Assembly (NCBI GenBank): GCA_002308875.1
Contig: DBWK01000059.1
Coordinates: 42,714-56,359 of the forward strand
DNA: 13,646 bases
Direction of reading: 5' to 3'
Origin: Treponema sp. UBA1240
GTDB taxonomy: Bacteria > Spirochaetota > Spirochaetia > Treponematales > Treponemataceae
Shown here: positions 5,072-13,325 of the stretch, one piece after another
Layout of the letters: every line of letters starts with the position of its first letter
Numbering within the stretch: the first letter of the stretch is position 1
The notes under the pieces: model-generated
The model's database searches: none
Seen by the model: only the letters and a program-made list of their open reading frames with translations
What the model was told of the DNA's origin: nothing
Position numbers and translations under genes: made by a program

Positions 5072-6543
5072 CAGTTCTCCCTCGTTCTGTCGCAAAGAAT
5101 ATAGGAATAGCCGCCGTTTTTGGTTACTGCCGTCATTGGTATGCCAAGCTCACGACTGATAATCTCGGTTATCCGCGGCGAGCAGAAACCGCCCTGACAG
5201 CGTCCCATGCCGGAACGGGTTCTCCGTTTTACGCCGTCAAGATCCGTAGCACCGATAACGGAATGAGTTGCCGCCACAATTTCAGCCTCGGTTATCATTT
5301 CGCACCGGCATATAATTCTGCCGTAAAGAGGATTTTCTTCTATTAAATGGTACTTGTCTTCGGCGGAAGCGGTAGAAAACTTTTTTATTCCCTTGCGAAC
5401 AGGAACAAAGTCACGGTTTTCTTTCATCTCAAGTCCGGCTTTTTTAAGGAGTCCGCACATATAAACCGCAATTGCAGGTGCGGCAGTAAGTCCGGGAGAA
5501 GCAATTCCTGCAGCCTGAAAAAGATTTTTTACTTTAGCATCCTGCTCAACAATAAAATCGCCTATTCGTTCAGTAACAGCACCGTTTTCATCTTTGTTGA
5601 ACGCAATCGCCCTGTTGCCGCAGAACGAATTGATGATGTTACGGACAGGGATTCCAGGAATAGTTTTGCTGCCTTTTTCAAGAATAAGCGCCTGCCCTTC
5701 CCTGGTTGTGGCGGTGTCTTCACGGGAAGAATTGTCGCCGGCGGAAGGACCGATAAGAATATTTCCGTCAACGGTAGGAGTAACAAGAACGCCCTTGCCC
5801 GCTGCCGAAGGAGTTTGAAACAGAACGTGATTCGCAAGGTTGCGGCAGTTGCTGTCCAACAGGCAGTATTCACCGCTTTTCGGTTTAATTGCAAATGAAC
5901 GTCCGCCCGCCATCGCGCTTACCCTGTCGGAATAAAGACCCGCGGCGTTTACAAGATAGCGGCACTGTATAAGGCCTTTACCTGTGTTGAGCAAAAACAA
6001 ACCGTCTTTTTGTTCTATTGAATGTACTTCAGCCTGCAAAAATAGCTTTACACCGTTCTGAACGGCGTTCTCAGCTATTGCCCAGGTTGCCTGATACGGA
6101 CTTATGATTCCGGCTGTCGGCGCATACAAAGCGCCAAGCGCGTCTTCGCCGATTTGCGGTTCAAACTTTCTGAGCTCGTCCTGACTAAGAATCCGCAAGT
6201 CAGGCACACCGTTCTTTTTGCCGCGCTCATACAGCTTTTGAACGTGCTGCATGTCTTCTTCCGAAAAACCGACGACAAGCGAACCAACACGTTTGTAATC
6301 AAAATGGAGTTCCTGCGACAGTTTTTCAAACATGGCGCAGCCTTCAACGTTGAACTTTGCCATGAGTGTTCCGGGCTCAGGGTCGTAGCCCGCATGTATA
6401 ATGCCCGAATTTGCCTTTGATGTTCCGCACGAAACGTCGTTTTCTTTTTCAATCAGGCAAATCTTAATATCATAACGGGAAAGTTCCCTTGCAATAGAAG
6501 AGCCGACAATTCCTGCTCCTACAACGGCAACATCGTATATCAC
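5071..6543 (-). CDS. glpA: Glycerol-3-phosphate dehydrogenase, GlpA-like with BFD [2Fe-2S] domain
   Basis: FAD-dependent oxidation of sn-glycerol-3-phosphate to dihydroxyacetone phosphate. The 490-residue protein begins with VVGAGIVG at 7-14, the FAD-binding fold of DAO/GlpA/LhgO enzymes, followed by KANSGIIHAGYD near 43-54. A C-terminal BFD-like domain holds Cys412, Cys414, Cys449 and Cys454 (CxC, then CxxxxC), suited to a [2Fe-2S] cluster. This is the short type of GlpA found with a separate FAD/NAD oxidoreductase and DUF1667, not the GlpABC of Escherichia coli. It starts at GTG 6543, which shares a base with the glpK TAG stop (TAGTG), with GAGGTG 4 nt upstream. An L-2-hydroxyglutarate oxidase-like activity is the alternative; the glpK neighbour argues against it. 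Confidence 0.88.
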   Translation of the reverse strand: MIYDVAVVGAGIVGSSIARELSRYDIKICLIEKENDVSCGTSKANSGIIHAGYDPEPGTLMAKFNVEGCAMFEKLSQELHFDYKRVGSLVVGFSEEDMQHVQKLYERGKKNGVPDLRILSQDELRKFEPQIGEDALGALYAPTAGIISPYQATWAIAENAVQNGVKLFLQAEVHSIEQKDGLFLLNTGKGLIQCRYLVNAAGLYSDRVSAMAGGRSFAIKPKSGEYCLLDSNCRNLANHVLFQTPSAAGKGVLVTPTVDGNILIGPSAGDNSSREDTATTREGQALILEKGSKTIPGIPVRNIINSFCGNRAIAFNKDENGAVTERIGDFIVEQDAKVKNLFQAAGIASPGLTAAPAIAVYMCGLLKKAGLEMKENRDFVPVRKGIKKFSTASAEDKYHLIEENPLYGRIICRCEMITEAEIVAATHSVIGATDLDGVKRRTRSGMGRCQGGFCSPRITEIISRELGIPMTAVTKNGGYSYILCDRTREN

Positions 6544-8045
6544 TACTCACCTCTTTCCGCTTCTATCCAGCCGCGGGAACGTTCAACCGCACGCATCCAG
6601 CCGGCATAAAGACTGCTTTTCTTTTCTGCTTCCATTTGCGGTTCAAAGCATCTGTCGGTTTGTCGTATTTTTAGTATTTCGTTTTTGTCTTTCCAAAAGC
6701 CGGTTGCAAGCCCCGCCAAAAATGCGGCACCGAGTGCCGTTGTTTCTACGTTTTGCGGGCGGACAACCTTAACACCAAGAATATCAGCCTGGAACTGCAT
6801 CATTACGTTACTTACGCTCGCTCCGCCGTCAACCTGCAAGGATGCAAGCGGAATACCGGATTCTTTTACCATGCAGTCAAGCACGTCTTTTACCTGAAAC
6901 GCGATTGCTTCAAGCGCGGCACGGCAGATATGTTCCCGTTTTACACCGCGGGTGAGTCCTGTTATTGTACCGCGCGCATACATATCCCAGTATGGTGCGC
7001 CGAGTCCTACAAAGGCGGGAACAAGGAACACACCGTTGGCGTCGGGCACGGATTCCGCAAGAATATCTATCTCATGCGCGGTTTTTATCATTCCAAGTTC
7101 ATCGCGCAGCCATTTTATAATGGCACCACCCATAAAAACACTGCCCTCAAGCGCATAATCAACGTTTCCGTCCATACCGAGCGCAATTGTAGTAAGCAGG
7201 TTCTTTGAATCAATCGGCTTGTTTCCGGTGTTCATCAAAAGAAAGCAGCCTGTTCCGTATGTGTTCTTTGCTTCGCCACGGTTAAAGCAGCCCTGTCCGA
7301 ACAGTGCCGACTGCTGGTCACCGACGGCGGACGCGAGCGGCACGGAAAAACCGCAGACTGCTTCGTCCGTATTGCAGTATACTTCGCTGGAATTATGAAC
7401 TTCAGGCAGCATACAGCGCGGAATGTCAAAAAGCTTGAGCAAATCCGCATCCCATTCTTTTGTATAAATATTAAAAAGCATGGTTCTTGAAGCATTAGTC
7501 ATATCGGTAACAAAGGTTTTGCCGCCGCTCAACTTCCAAATAAGCCATGTATCAATAGTACCGGCAAGTATTTCGCCTTTTTTTGCGCGCTCACGCAAAC
7601 CGGGCACTTCGTCCAGAATCCACTTTATCTTTGTTCCCGAAAAATACGCGTCCAAAATGAGTCCGGTTTTTTTGCGTATCTGCTCATCAAGTCCTTTAGC
7701 CTTAAGTTCATCACACAAAGCCGCCGTGCGCCTGCACTGCCACACAACCGCCTTGTAAACAGGAATACCGGTAGCCTTGTCCCAAAGAACAACGGTCTCG
7801 CGCTGGTTTGTAATACCAATGGCGGCAATATTTTCCGGCTTTACGCCGGCTTTTTTTATTACGGATTTTGTTACTTCAAGCTGACATTCAAACAACTCTT
7901 CCGCATCATGTTCTACCCAGCCCGGATGCGGATAATACTGCGTAAACTCTTTGCTGCAAGATGCCAACACATTCGCGTTTTTGTCGTAAAGAACCGCACG
8001 CGAAGAAGTTGTTCCCTGATCAAGCGCCATTACATACTGTGCCAT
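6543..8045 (-). CDS. glpK: Glycerol kinase
   Basis: Phosphorylates glycerol to sn-glycerol-3-phosphate, the substrate of the next gene. Full-length at 500 residues. FGGY-kinase features are clear: DQGTTSSRA at 9-17, Arg82/Glu83 in TNQRET, WQCRR at 102-106, VGDQQSALFGQ with the catalytic aspartate, and GAPYWDMYARG. The segment after SSEVY lacks the phosphorylatable histidine that PTS control uses in many Firmicutes, so HPr-dependent activation seems unlikely. GGAGT lies 5 nt before the ATG. It heads the glp gene set but follows the moxR operon by only 37 bp. No glpF facilitator is in the window. Confidence 0.96.
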   Translation of the reverse strand: MAQYVMALDQGTTSSRAVLYDKNANVLASCSKEFTQYYPHPGWVEHDAEELFECQLEVTKSVIKKAGVKPENIAAIGITNQRETVVLWDKATGIPVYKAVVWQCRRTAALCDELKAKGLDEQIRKKTGLILDAYFSGTKIKWILDEVPGLRERAKKGEILAGTIDTWLIWKLSGGKTFVTDMTNASRTMLFNIYTKEWDADLLKLFDIPRCMLPEVHNSSEVYCNTDEAVCGFSVPLASAVGDQQSALFGQGCFNRGEAKNTYGTGCFLLMNTGNKPIDSKNLLTTIALGMDGNVDYALEGSVFMGGAIIKWLRDELGMIKTAHEIDILAESVPDANGVFLVPAFVGLGAPYWDMYARGTITGLTRGVKREHICRAALEAIAFQVKDVLDCMVKESGIPLASLQVDGGASVSNVMMQFQADILGVKVVRPQNVETTALGAAFLAGLATGFWKDKNEILKIRQTDRCFEPQMEAEKKSSLYAGWMRAVERSRGWIEAERGE

Positions 8046-8050
8046 AAAAT

Positions 8051-8081
8051 ACTCCTGTGATAATCATTTTACCATAGGAGT
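8051..8081 (-). promoter_or_regulatory. Anti-SD/SD inverted repeat in front of glpK
   Basis: In the minus-strand RNA, ACTCCT (8076-8081) is an exact complement of the glpK ribosome binding site AGGAGT (8051-8056), 19 nt apart. The predicted -10 box lies between them, so RNA starting at the glpK promoter lacks ACTCCT while read-through RNA from the moxR operon contains it. A 6-bp stem with a 19-nt loop is weak, so an effect is only possible. Confidence 0.35.
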
Positions 8082-8093
8082 GCTAAAAAACAA
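8066..8093 (-). promoter_or_regulatory. Possible glpK promoter
   Basis: TAAAAT (8066-8071, minus strand) is a good -10 box. With a 16-bp spacer the -35 is TTGTTT (8088-8093), a partial match lying within the last codons of the upstream gene. The predicted start near 8059 would leave a leader of about 14 nt that keeps the AGGAGT ribosome binding site. Confidence 0.5.
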
Positions 8094-9555
8094 CTTTTTT
8101 TTGTATTTCACTTACACTTTCCGCGACTTTTTGAATAAAAAGTTTTTCTTCATCAGCTGTTAAAAGTTCGTTTGAATACAAGGATTTTTCAAAAAGGATT
8201 CCGGCTTCCTGCGCGCAGGCAAGGTTCAGCTTTTTTGCATATTCAAGAGGAGCAAGATTTTTGGTATAAGTAAAACCTGCTATAGTACCGGCTTCTATTA
8301 TCCTCATGAATTCCTTTGTAAGCCGGTCAAGCTCCTGCTTTTTTTCTGCTGATTTTTTTGTATTTTTTAAGAATTCGGCGATTGAATCCAAAAAGTCTTT
8401 TTTTTCTACTTTGCTGTAAACGGAAGAATGTTTTTGTTGCAGCGTAAACAAATCCGCAAAAAAACGCTTTATATTATTCCACAAATCATTAAAAAAGGTT
8501 TTAAGTTTTCCCTGCTGCCAAAAAATCTTCCATTTGTTCTCAAAAAAAGGACGGAACATAAAAACCGCAAAACCGCAGATAACCAGTACAATTAGCGAAT
8601 ACTCAAACAAAGTCCAAAGTACGTTCCAAAAAGGCAGCTCTGTATCCCCGTCCTCAAACTGCGGAATGCCCTGAACTTCAAAAGGATTAGCCCACAAGTT
8701 TTGATCCGTATACTCAGGATGCACCACAACGGCTTTGTGCCCGGAAAACAGTCGCTGCACAAATCTGATAACTGTTCCAAAACTGAACAGCGATGTGTCA
8801 GACGAAACAGGAAAAGCCAAAAGAATAGCAACAGCAAGAATCAGTATTGCAAAGAACAGCTTTTTGCGCCGCAGTAAAAAAATGTCCTTAAAGCCTAAAA
8901 AAACATAAAAAATTTCTTTGTCAAAAACTGAAAAAATAATAAGAAAAAGGGCATAGCAAACCGCATAAAGCAGTATACTGATGCGGCTGACTAGCGAAGC
9001 GCCGTTAAGCACGATTTTTAAAACAATCATAACTGCACAGAACAGGCATAAAAACACCGTTAAAAGCACAACCGTTTTCTTTTTTTGCTGGGAATAATCC
9101 ACCACATTCGTATTATCCGCATACAAATCTTCCGAAAGTTCCTTACCGTTTTTATCAGCGCACTGCAAGCACACTTTTTTGTAATGCGCAAAGCACAGCG
9201 AAACAAAGTAGATGAGCACAAATTCCAAAACAGAAAGAGGCATAAGAAGCAAAAAAAAGATTTTCTGCTTAAGGATAAAATCCAAACCACGTCCTGCGCA
9301 CAAAACCACAAGCGCATAAATGATGAAAAGCCGCACAAAGCCGGCCACCTGTGTTCTTTCGCGCCGGAACAGGGCTATGAGCAAAGACATTAAAACCGAA
9401 TTCAGCACAAGAAGCGCAAAAAACCACGGCAGCACACCTGCAAATCTGTTTCCTGCAGCATCATTCAAAAGGGCAAGTGCCGAAAACGAAAAAAACACGG
9501 CGCAAATGCACTGCAAAATATTCTTGGTAACCGCAAACGCAAAATCGTCTTTCAC
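8083..9555 (-). CDS. Polytopic membrane protein with DUF4129-like C-terminus (MoxR operon)
   Basis: A 490-residue protein with about eight hydrophobic segments (near 10-30, 40-62, 72-88, 97-123, 161-184, 189-211, 232-250 and 313-337) and a soluble helical tail of about 150 residues. The last 70 residues (LAPLEYAKKL, then LYSNELLTADE) resemble the DUF4129 pattern that ends transglutaminase-type membrane proteins next to moxR and DUF58. I see no transglutaminase Cys-His-Asp core; the region 251-312 between membrane segments is only about 60 residues, too short for one. Function unknown; context suggests envelope assembly or stress with the MoxR ATPase. GTG start at 9555 overlaps the DUF58 stop by four bases (GTGA), with GGGAGG about 5 nt upstream. 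Confidence 0.78.
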   Translation of the reverse strand: MKDDFAFAVTKNILQCICAVFFSFSALALLNDAAGNRFAGVLPWFFALLVLNSVLMSLLIALFRRERTQVAGFVRLFIIYALVVLCAGRGLDFILKQKIFFLLLMPLSVLEFVLIYFVSLCFAHYKKVCLQCADKNGKELSEDLYADNTNVVDYSQQKKKTVVLLTVFLCLFCAVMIVLKIVLNGASLVSRISILLYAVCYALFLIIFSVFDKEIFYVFLGFKDIFLLRRKKLFFAILILAVAILLAFPVSSDTSLFSFGTVIRFVQRLFSGHKAVVVHPEYTDQNLWANPFEVQGIPQFEDGDTELPFWNVLWTLFEYSLIVLVICGFAVFMFRPFFENKWKIFWQQGKLKTFFNDLWNNIKRFFADLFTLQQKHSSVYSKVEKKDFLDSIAEFLKNTKKSAEKKQELDRLTKEFMRIIEAGTIAGFTYTKNLAPLEYAKKLNLACAQEAGILFEKSLYSNELLTADEEKLFIQKVAESVSEIQKKVVF

Positions 9556-10625
9556 AATGCCCTCCCAAGTTTTTCAGCGTGTATGCGCTCCAAAGAATGC
9601 GAGGGCAAGGGAGAATCGGCGCAAAGTTCCACAGCCTTTGAATCAACAACAAAAAACAACGTTTCGCACGGTAGTTTGTGTTTAAAATATTCTACAGGGT
9701 CATAATCCAGCTTGCCCGGCTTCATCTTAATAAGCGAAAGAATGTCCAGAATGCAGTCCGTCTGCCGCTTTGCGGGCATGAGAAAGGGAGAATCCGTTCC
9801 AACGGCGGCAAATCCGCAGGGCTGTTGCAGGGAATGAGTGTATTCAACAATGGCGGCAGCTATTTCGATAGCGCGCTCACCTTTATAATGGCGCATGGTA
9901 AGCGGATAATCTTCCTCACAAAGGTTAAGAAAAACAAAGAAAGGCACTTCAAATGTGGCATCATACTCATTCGTGTACAGAGAACCGTACTTTGCGCTTT
10001 TGCGCCAGTTAATCCGCTTTAGTTCATCGCCGTTTCTGTAGCTGCGTGTACCTTTGCGCAGCGTTACGTCCTCATAGCACACATTCAGAATTTTAAGAGC
10101 CCCCTGAGCGTGTCCGGGTTCCGTGTCAGGTAAAAGGCGTATTCGTGCAGGTCTTACACAGATTTTGCCGAAAACCGGAATTTCTTTTTCTACTGAGAAC
10201 AAGCCGAGCGGGTCAGATGTGATGATTTTTACAGGTCCGATTGAATACAAACCGCGTTCCTTTGCGCTTATCCTGTACCTGCAAAAAATACGTTCATGCG
10301 GCCGCATACTGAACATAACACGGTTTTTTCCGCCAAAAACAAACAGCGTAAGCTTGTCTTCCGCATAGCAGACCGGAACCGGCAAAAACGAGTGATTCAA
10401 TACCGAAAACGAAATTTCAACCGAATCCTGAACCGCAACTTTTAAATCCAGCAGGTTCTTTTCCACATCAATATTTTTAAGCAGAACAAGCGCATAAAAA
10501 TACGAAAGCAGAACCGCAAGAACAAATGCAAACGCAAAGCACTGCACAAGCCTTACCGGAACAAAAAGAAAAAGCAAAAGACATATTACCGTAAAGATTT
10601 TTACGGCTTTAGCGGTTTTTATCAT
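9552..10625 (-). CDS. DUF58 domain protein
   Basis: A 357-residue protein with two N-terminal membrane segments (about 7-30 and 32-50), a beta-rich middle and the DUF58 signature at 194-212: RSYRNGDELKRINWR followed by KSAK. DUF58 proteins have a vWA-like fold and are nearly always partners of MoxR AAA+ ATPases; the biochemical role is not settled. The ATG lies two bases after the moxR stop and has no ribosome binding site of its own, so translation probably depends on ribosomes finishing moxR. The downstream gene overlaps it by four bases, making a tight three-gene operon. Confidence 0.9.
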   Translation of the reverse strand: MIKTAKAVKIFTVICLLLFLFVPVRLVQCFAFAFVLAVLLSYFYALVLLKNIDVEKNLLDLKVAVQDSVEISFSVLNHSFLPVPVCYAEDKLTLFVFGGKNRVMFSMRPHERIFCRYRISAKERGLYSIGPVKIITSDPLGLFSVEKEIPVFGKICVRPARIRLLPDTEPGHAQGALKILNVCYEDVTLRKGTRSYRNGDELKRINWRKSAKYGSLYTNEYDATFEVPFFVFLNLCEEDYPLTMRHYKGERAIEIAAAIVEYTHSLQQPCGFAAVGTDSPFLMPAKRQTDCILDILSLIKMKPGKLDYDPVEYFKHKLPCETLFFVVDSKAVELCADSPLPSHSLERIHAEKLGRAL

Positions 10626-10627
10626 TT

Positions 10628-11581
10628 TTAAACATGCGCCCGAAACGCCGGAACAGGAACTGTTTGCAGTAGTTCCTTTATAATGCTTTCTTCCGTGTAG
10701 CCTTTCAGAATTGCATCGCTTTTAAGAATGAGCCTTTTGCGAAAGACCGGTTCGGCAAGCAGCTTTATGTCTTCAGGCGTAACAAAGTTTCGTCCGTTCA
10801 AGGCGGCATAAGCCTGTCCGGCCTTGTACAACGCGATTGAACCGCGAGGTGAAACACCGGCGGCAATACGCTCATCCTGTCGTGTTACAGCTGACAGTGA
10901 AATTAAATAAGAAAGAACCGCTTCGTCCACATGAACCGACAAAACCTGTTCCATACATTCAACAACATCCTGCTTTTCAGCCACCGGCTGGATTAAATCA
11001 ACAGGGTGCTGCATAGTATTCTGACCTGTAATGATTTTTATTTCGTCTTCCACAGACGGATAGCCGATGCTCACTGTGAGCATAAAACGGTCTTTCTGCG
11101 CTTCCGGCAAAGGGAACGTTCCTTCAGATTCAACGGGATTTTCCGTTGCAATTACAAAAAACGGTGTTCCAAGCGAATAATGATTGCCGTCAACACTCAC
11201 CTGCCCTTCCGCCATGCACTCCAAAAGCGAGGACTGTGTACGCGGCGTTGCACGGTTCAATTCGTCTACAAGAACTATAGAAGTCATTACAGGACCGGCA
11301 CGGAACTCAAATTCCTGCTTGCCCGGAATCCAGATGGAACTTCCCGTAACATCGGACGGCAAAAGGTCGGGCGTACACTGAATACGCGAAAAAGGCAGGT
11401 TGACGGATTTTGCCAGTGCCTTTGCAAGCACGGTTTTTCCTGTTCCGGGAACGTCTTCAAGCAGAACGTGTCCGCCGGCAAATAACGCGGTTAAAACGAG
11501 GTCAACAACTTCAGGCTTTCCTTTAAATGCTGAAAACAATGACTTTTTTATTTTTGACGCGGTTTCTTCGATTTTGTTCAT
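10628..11581 (-). CDS. MoxR-family AAA+ ATPase
   Basis: Cytoplasmic AAA+ ATPase thought to act as a chaperone or remodeller of membrane-linked partner complexes. The 317-residue protein has Walker A VPGTGKT at 44-50, Walker B VLVDELNRA with Asp106/Glu107, sensor 1 IATENP with Asn148, the arginine finger region EAQKDRF with Arg165 and SPRGSIAL in the C-terminal lid. This is typical MoxR length and order. The ATG at 11581 has no ribosome binding site; a TTG two codons upstream would fall inside the promoter. The -10 box ends exactly 6 nt before the ATG, so the message is predicted to be leaderless. It heads the moxR-DUF58-DUF4129 operon and is divergent from the 74-aa gene. Confidence 0.93.
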   Translation of the reverse strand: MNKIEETASKIKKSLFSAFKGKPEVVDLVLTALFAGGHVLLEDVPGTGKTVLAKALAKSVNLPFSRIQCTPDLLPSDVTGSSIWIPGKQEFEFRAGPVMTSIVLVDELNRATPRTQSSLLECMAEGQVSVDGNHYSLGTPFFVIATENPVESEGTFPLPEAQKDRFMLTVSIGYPSVEDEIKIITGQNTMQHPVDLIQPVAEKQDVVECMEQVLSVHVDEAVLSYLISLSAVTRQDERIAAGVSPRGSIALYKAGQAYAALNGRNFVTPEDIKLLAEPVFRKRLILKSDAILKGYTEESIIKELLQTVPVPAFRAHV

Positions 11582-11587
11582 ATTCAA

Positions 11588-11616
11588 ACTATAACAGCAA
11601 AACCTTGGGATTTAAA
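11588..11616 (-). promoter_or_regulatory. Predicted moxR promoter, leaderless geometry
   Basis: On the minus strand TTTAAA (11611-11616), 17 bp, then TATAGT (11588-11593). The predicted +1 is 11581, the A of the moxR ATG. A run of A residues lies just upstream of the -35 box. Confidence 0.6.
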
Positions 11617-11642
11617 GAGATATTCCTTTTTTTTGCGCCATT

Positions 11643-11651
11643 TGATAGAAT
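11643..11651 (+). promoter_or_regulatory. Predicted extended -10 promoter of the 74-aa gene
   Basis: TGA-TAGAAT (11643-11651) is an extended -10 box, which can work without a good -35; none is visible. The predicted +1 is 11658, one base before the ATG at 11659. Confidence 0.5.
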
Positions 11652-11658
11652 ACGTTTA

Positions 11659-11883
11659 ATGACAAAAGAACAGCTGCTTTTTTTGATTGAAACAAAAAAA
11701 GAACACGAATTTGTTTACAACGGAAAAACTTACAATCTCACATACGACAAAGATACCGCAAATAATACCGTTATTGTTTTCGGCGAACTGTACCAGGGCA
11801 AACGGTACTCGTCATCAGGAGAACTGCTCAATACGGCAAAGATAGAGAACCATTTTTTTAAGGATATGCTGGAAATCTTTTAA
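11659..11883 (+). CDS. Small protein of unknown function upstream of a MATE gene
   Basis: A 74-residue protein, MTKEQLLFLIETKKEHEFVY at the start, then a probable beta-rich middle (YNGKTYNLTYD, NTVIVFGELYQGKRY) and a C-terminal helix (ENHFFKDMLEIF). No signal peptide, membrane segment or cysteine motif is seen. I do not recognise the family; it looks like a small single-domain cytoplasmic protein. The coding call rests on the frame running straight into the MATE start (TAATG overlap), a promoter at the right place and sensible composition. The frame is open further upstream to 11527, but that part is in the promoter and moxR. No ribosome binding site precedes the ATG. Confidence 0.75.
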   Translation: MTKEQLLFLIETKKEHEFVYNGKTYNLTYDKDTANNTVIVFGELYQGKRYSSSGELLNTAKIENHFFKDMLEIF

Positions 11884-13244
11884 TGAGCGCCAAAAACCAG
11901 ATACAAATGACTGAAGGCTCCATCACCGCAAAGCTGATGCAGTTTTCAATTCCACTGATATTTTCAAGCTTTATGCAGCTGTTGTTCAATGCCGCCGACA
12001 TCATTGTTGTAGGCAGGTTTGCAGGCGACAATTCCCTTGCGGCGGTTGGTTCAACAAGTTCTCTCGTTAATCTGCTTATAAACGTTTTTATGGGGCTTTC
12101 GGTAGGAACAAATGTTGTTGCCGCCCACTACTTTGGGGCCGGTAAAACAAAGGAACTGCAGGAAACAACACATTCTTCAATTCTTCTTTCCTTATACAGC
12201 GGAATTATACTTACCGTTGCAGGCGTGTTCGGTTCAAAGCACATTCTTGCACTTATGCAGGCACCCGCTGAAGTTTTAAGCCTTGCAACTCTTTATCTGC
12301 GGATTTACTTTGGCGGCATTACAGCAACAATGGTATATAACTTTGGCAGTGCACTGCTCAGGGCAAAAGGCGATACAAAAAGACCGCTTTATATTCTGTT
12401 CATTGCGGGTGTTTTGAATCTGCTGCTCAATCTGCTTTTTGTAATATGCTTTAACATGGGCGTGGCGGGAGTTGCATGGGCAACGGTTATTTCGCAGACT
12501 TTCTCGGCTGTGTGCGTCATACTGATTCTGCTCCGCGAGCCGGATGAGTTCAAGCTTGATTTACGAAAGCTTAAAATGAACACCCAGATATTCATCCGCA
12601 TACTAAAAATCGGACTTCCGGCTGGTTTTCAGGGCATTATGTTTTCTTTTTCAAACGTGATTATCCAGTCTTCAATCAACTCGTTCGGCGCAGTGCTCAT
12701 TGCCGGTAATTCGGCTGCGATAAACCTGGAAGGCTTTATTTATACTTCGATGAACGGCTTTTCGCAGGGGGCGCTTACGTTCTGCTCGCAGAATATGGGA
12801 GCCGGAAAAACCGACAGAATCCGGCGGGCTGTTTGGATCTCACAGGGTGCAATTGTTGCAATCGGAGCTTTTTTGGGCGGACTTGTTTTGTTGTTTGGAA
12901 GGCAGCTTCTCGGCATTTATTCCACCACGCCACTTGTTATTGAAACGGGAATGTCGCGGCTTTGGGTTATTCTAACCACCTACTATTTGTGCGGGATTAT
13001 GGATGCACTGGCGAACTGTATCCGTGGAATAGGACATTCGCTGATGCCGGTAATTTCATCGCTGTGCTGTGTGTGTGCATACCGAATTCTGTGGCTTTTT
13101 ACGATATTCCGGATTCCGCAATTCCACACTCCGTTTATGATTTTTGTCACCTACCCCATAAGCTGGATTTTGTGCTACATTGTGAACCTGTTTTTTTACA
13201 ACAAATACATCAATCAGATTGAAAAAGTCGCGCGCGTAAAATGA
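11883..13244 (+). CDS. MATE family multidrug/Na+ efflux transporter
   Basis: A 453-residue inner-membrane protein with the twelve hydrophobic segments and the duplicated six-helix halves of MATE exporters, which extrude drugs or metabolites by Na+ or H+ antiport. Early family features are visible: IPLIFSSFMQLLFNAADIIVVGRFAG near 23-48, with GSTSSL and GLSVGTNVVAAHYFGAG after it, and in the second half QGALTFCSQNMGAGK. Length is normal. The ATG shares its A with the TAA of the 74-aa gene, so the two are probably translated together; no strong ribosome binding site is seen. The substrate cannot be read from sequence. A weak hairpin (ACTTTT/AAAAGT, 13247-13265) follows the stop but is not a convincing terminator. 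Confidence 0.93.
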   Translation: MSAKNQIQMTEGSITAKLMQFSIPLIFSSFMQLLFNAADIIVVGRFAGDNSLAAVGSTSSLVNLLINVFMGLSVGTNVVAAHYFGAGKTKELQETTHSSILLSLYSGIILTVAGVFGSKHILALMQAPAEVLSLATLYLRIYFGGITATMVYNFGSALLRAKGDTKRPLYILFIAGVLNLLLNLLFVICFNMGVAGVAWATVISQTFSAVCVILILLREPDEFKLDLRKLKMNTQIFIRILKIGLPAGFQGIMFSFSNVIIQSSINSFGAVLIAGNSAAINLEGFIYTSMNGFSQGALTFCSQNMGAGKTDRIRRAVWISQGAIVAIGAFLGGLVLLFGRQLLGIYSTTPLVIETGMSRLWVILTTYYLCGIMDALANCIRGIGHSLMPVISSLCCVCAYRILWLFTIFRIPQFHTPFMIFVTYPISWILCYIVNLFFYNKYINQIEKVARVK

Positions 13245-13325
13245 TTACTTTTTTCTCATAAAAGTTTCATTTAAATATTATGCTGCTCACCTTAAAATAT
13301 AATGCTGTATGCTTATCAGGATTCT

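Noticed and set aside
5072..5095. Upstream ATG for the FAD oxidoreductase
   Set aside because: It lies inside glpA without a good ribosome binding site; ATG 5071 has GGGAG at 5 nt and forms the TGATG joint.
5347..5898. 183-codon open frame on the plus strand
   Set aside because: It lies fully antisense to glpA, which has motifs along its length; the antisense product has low-complexity, shadow-like composition and no start signals.
13247..13265. Terminator after the MATE gene
   Set aside because: The stem is six A/T-rich pairs with no proper U-tract; too weak to call.
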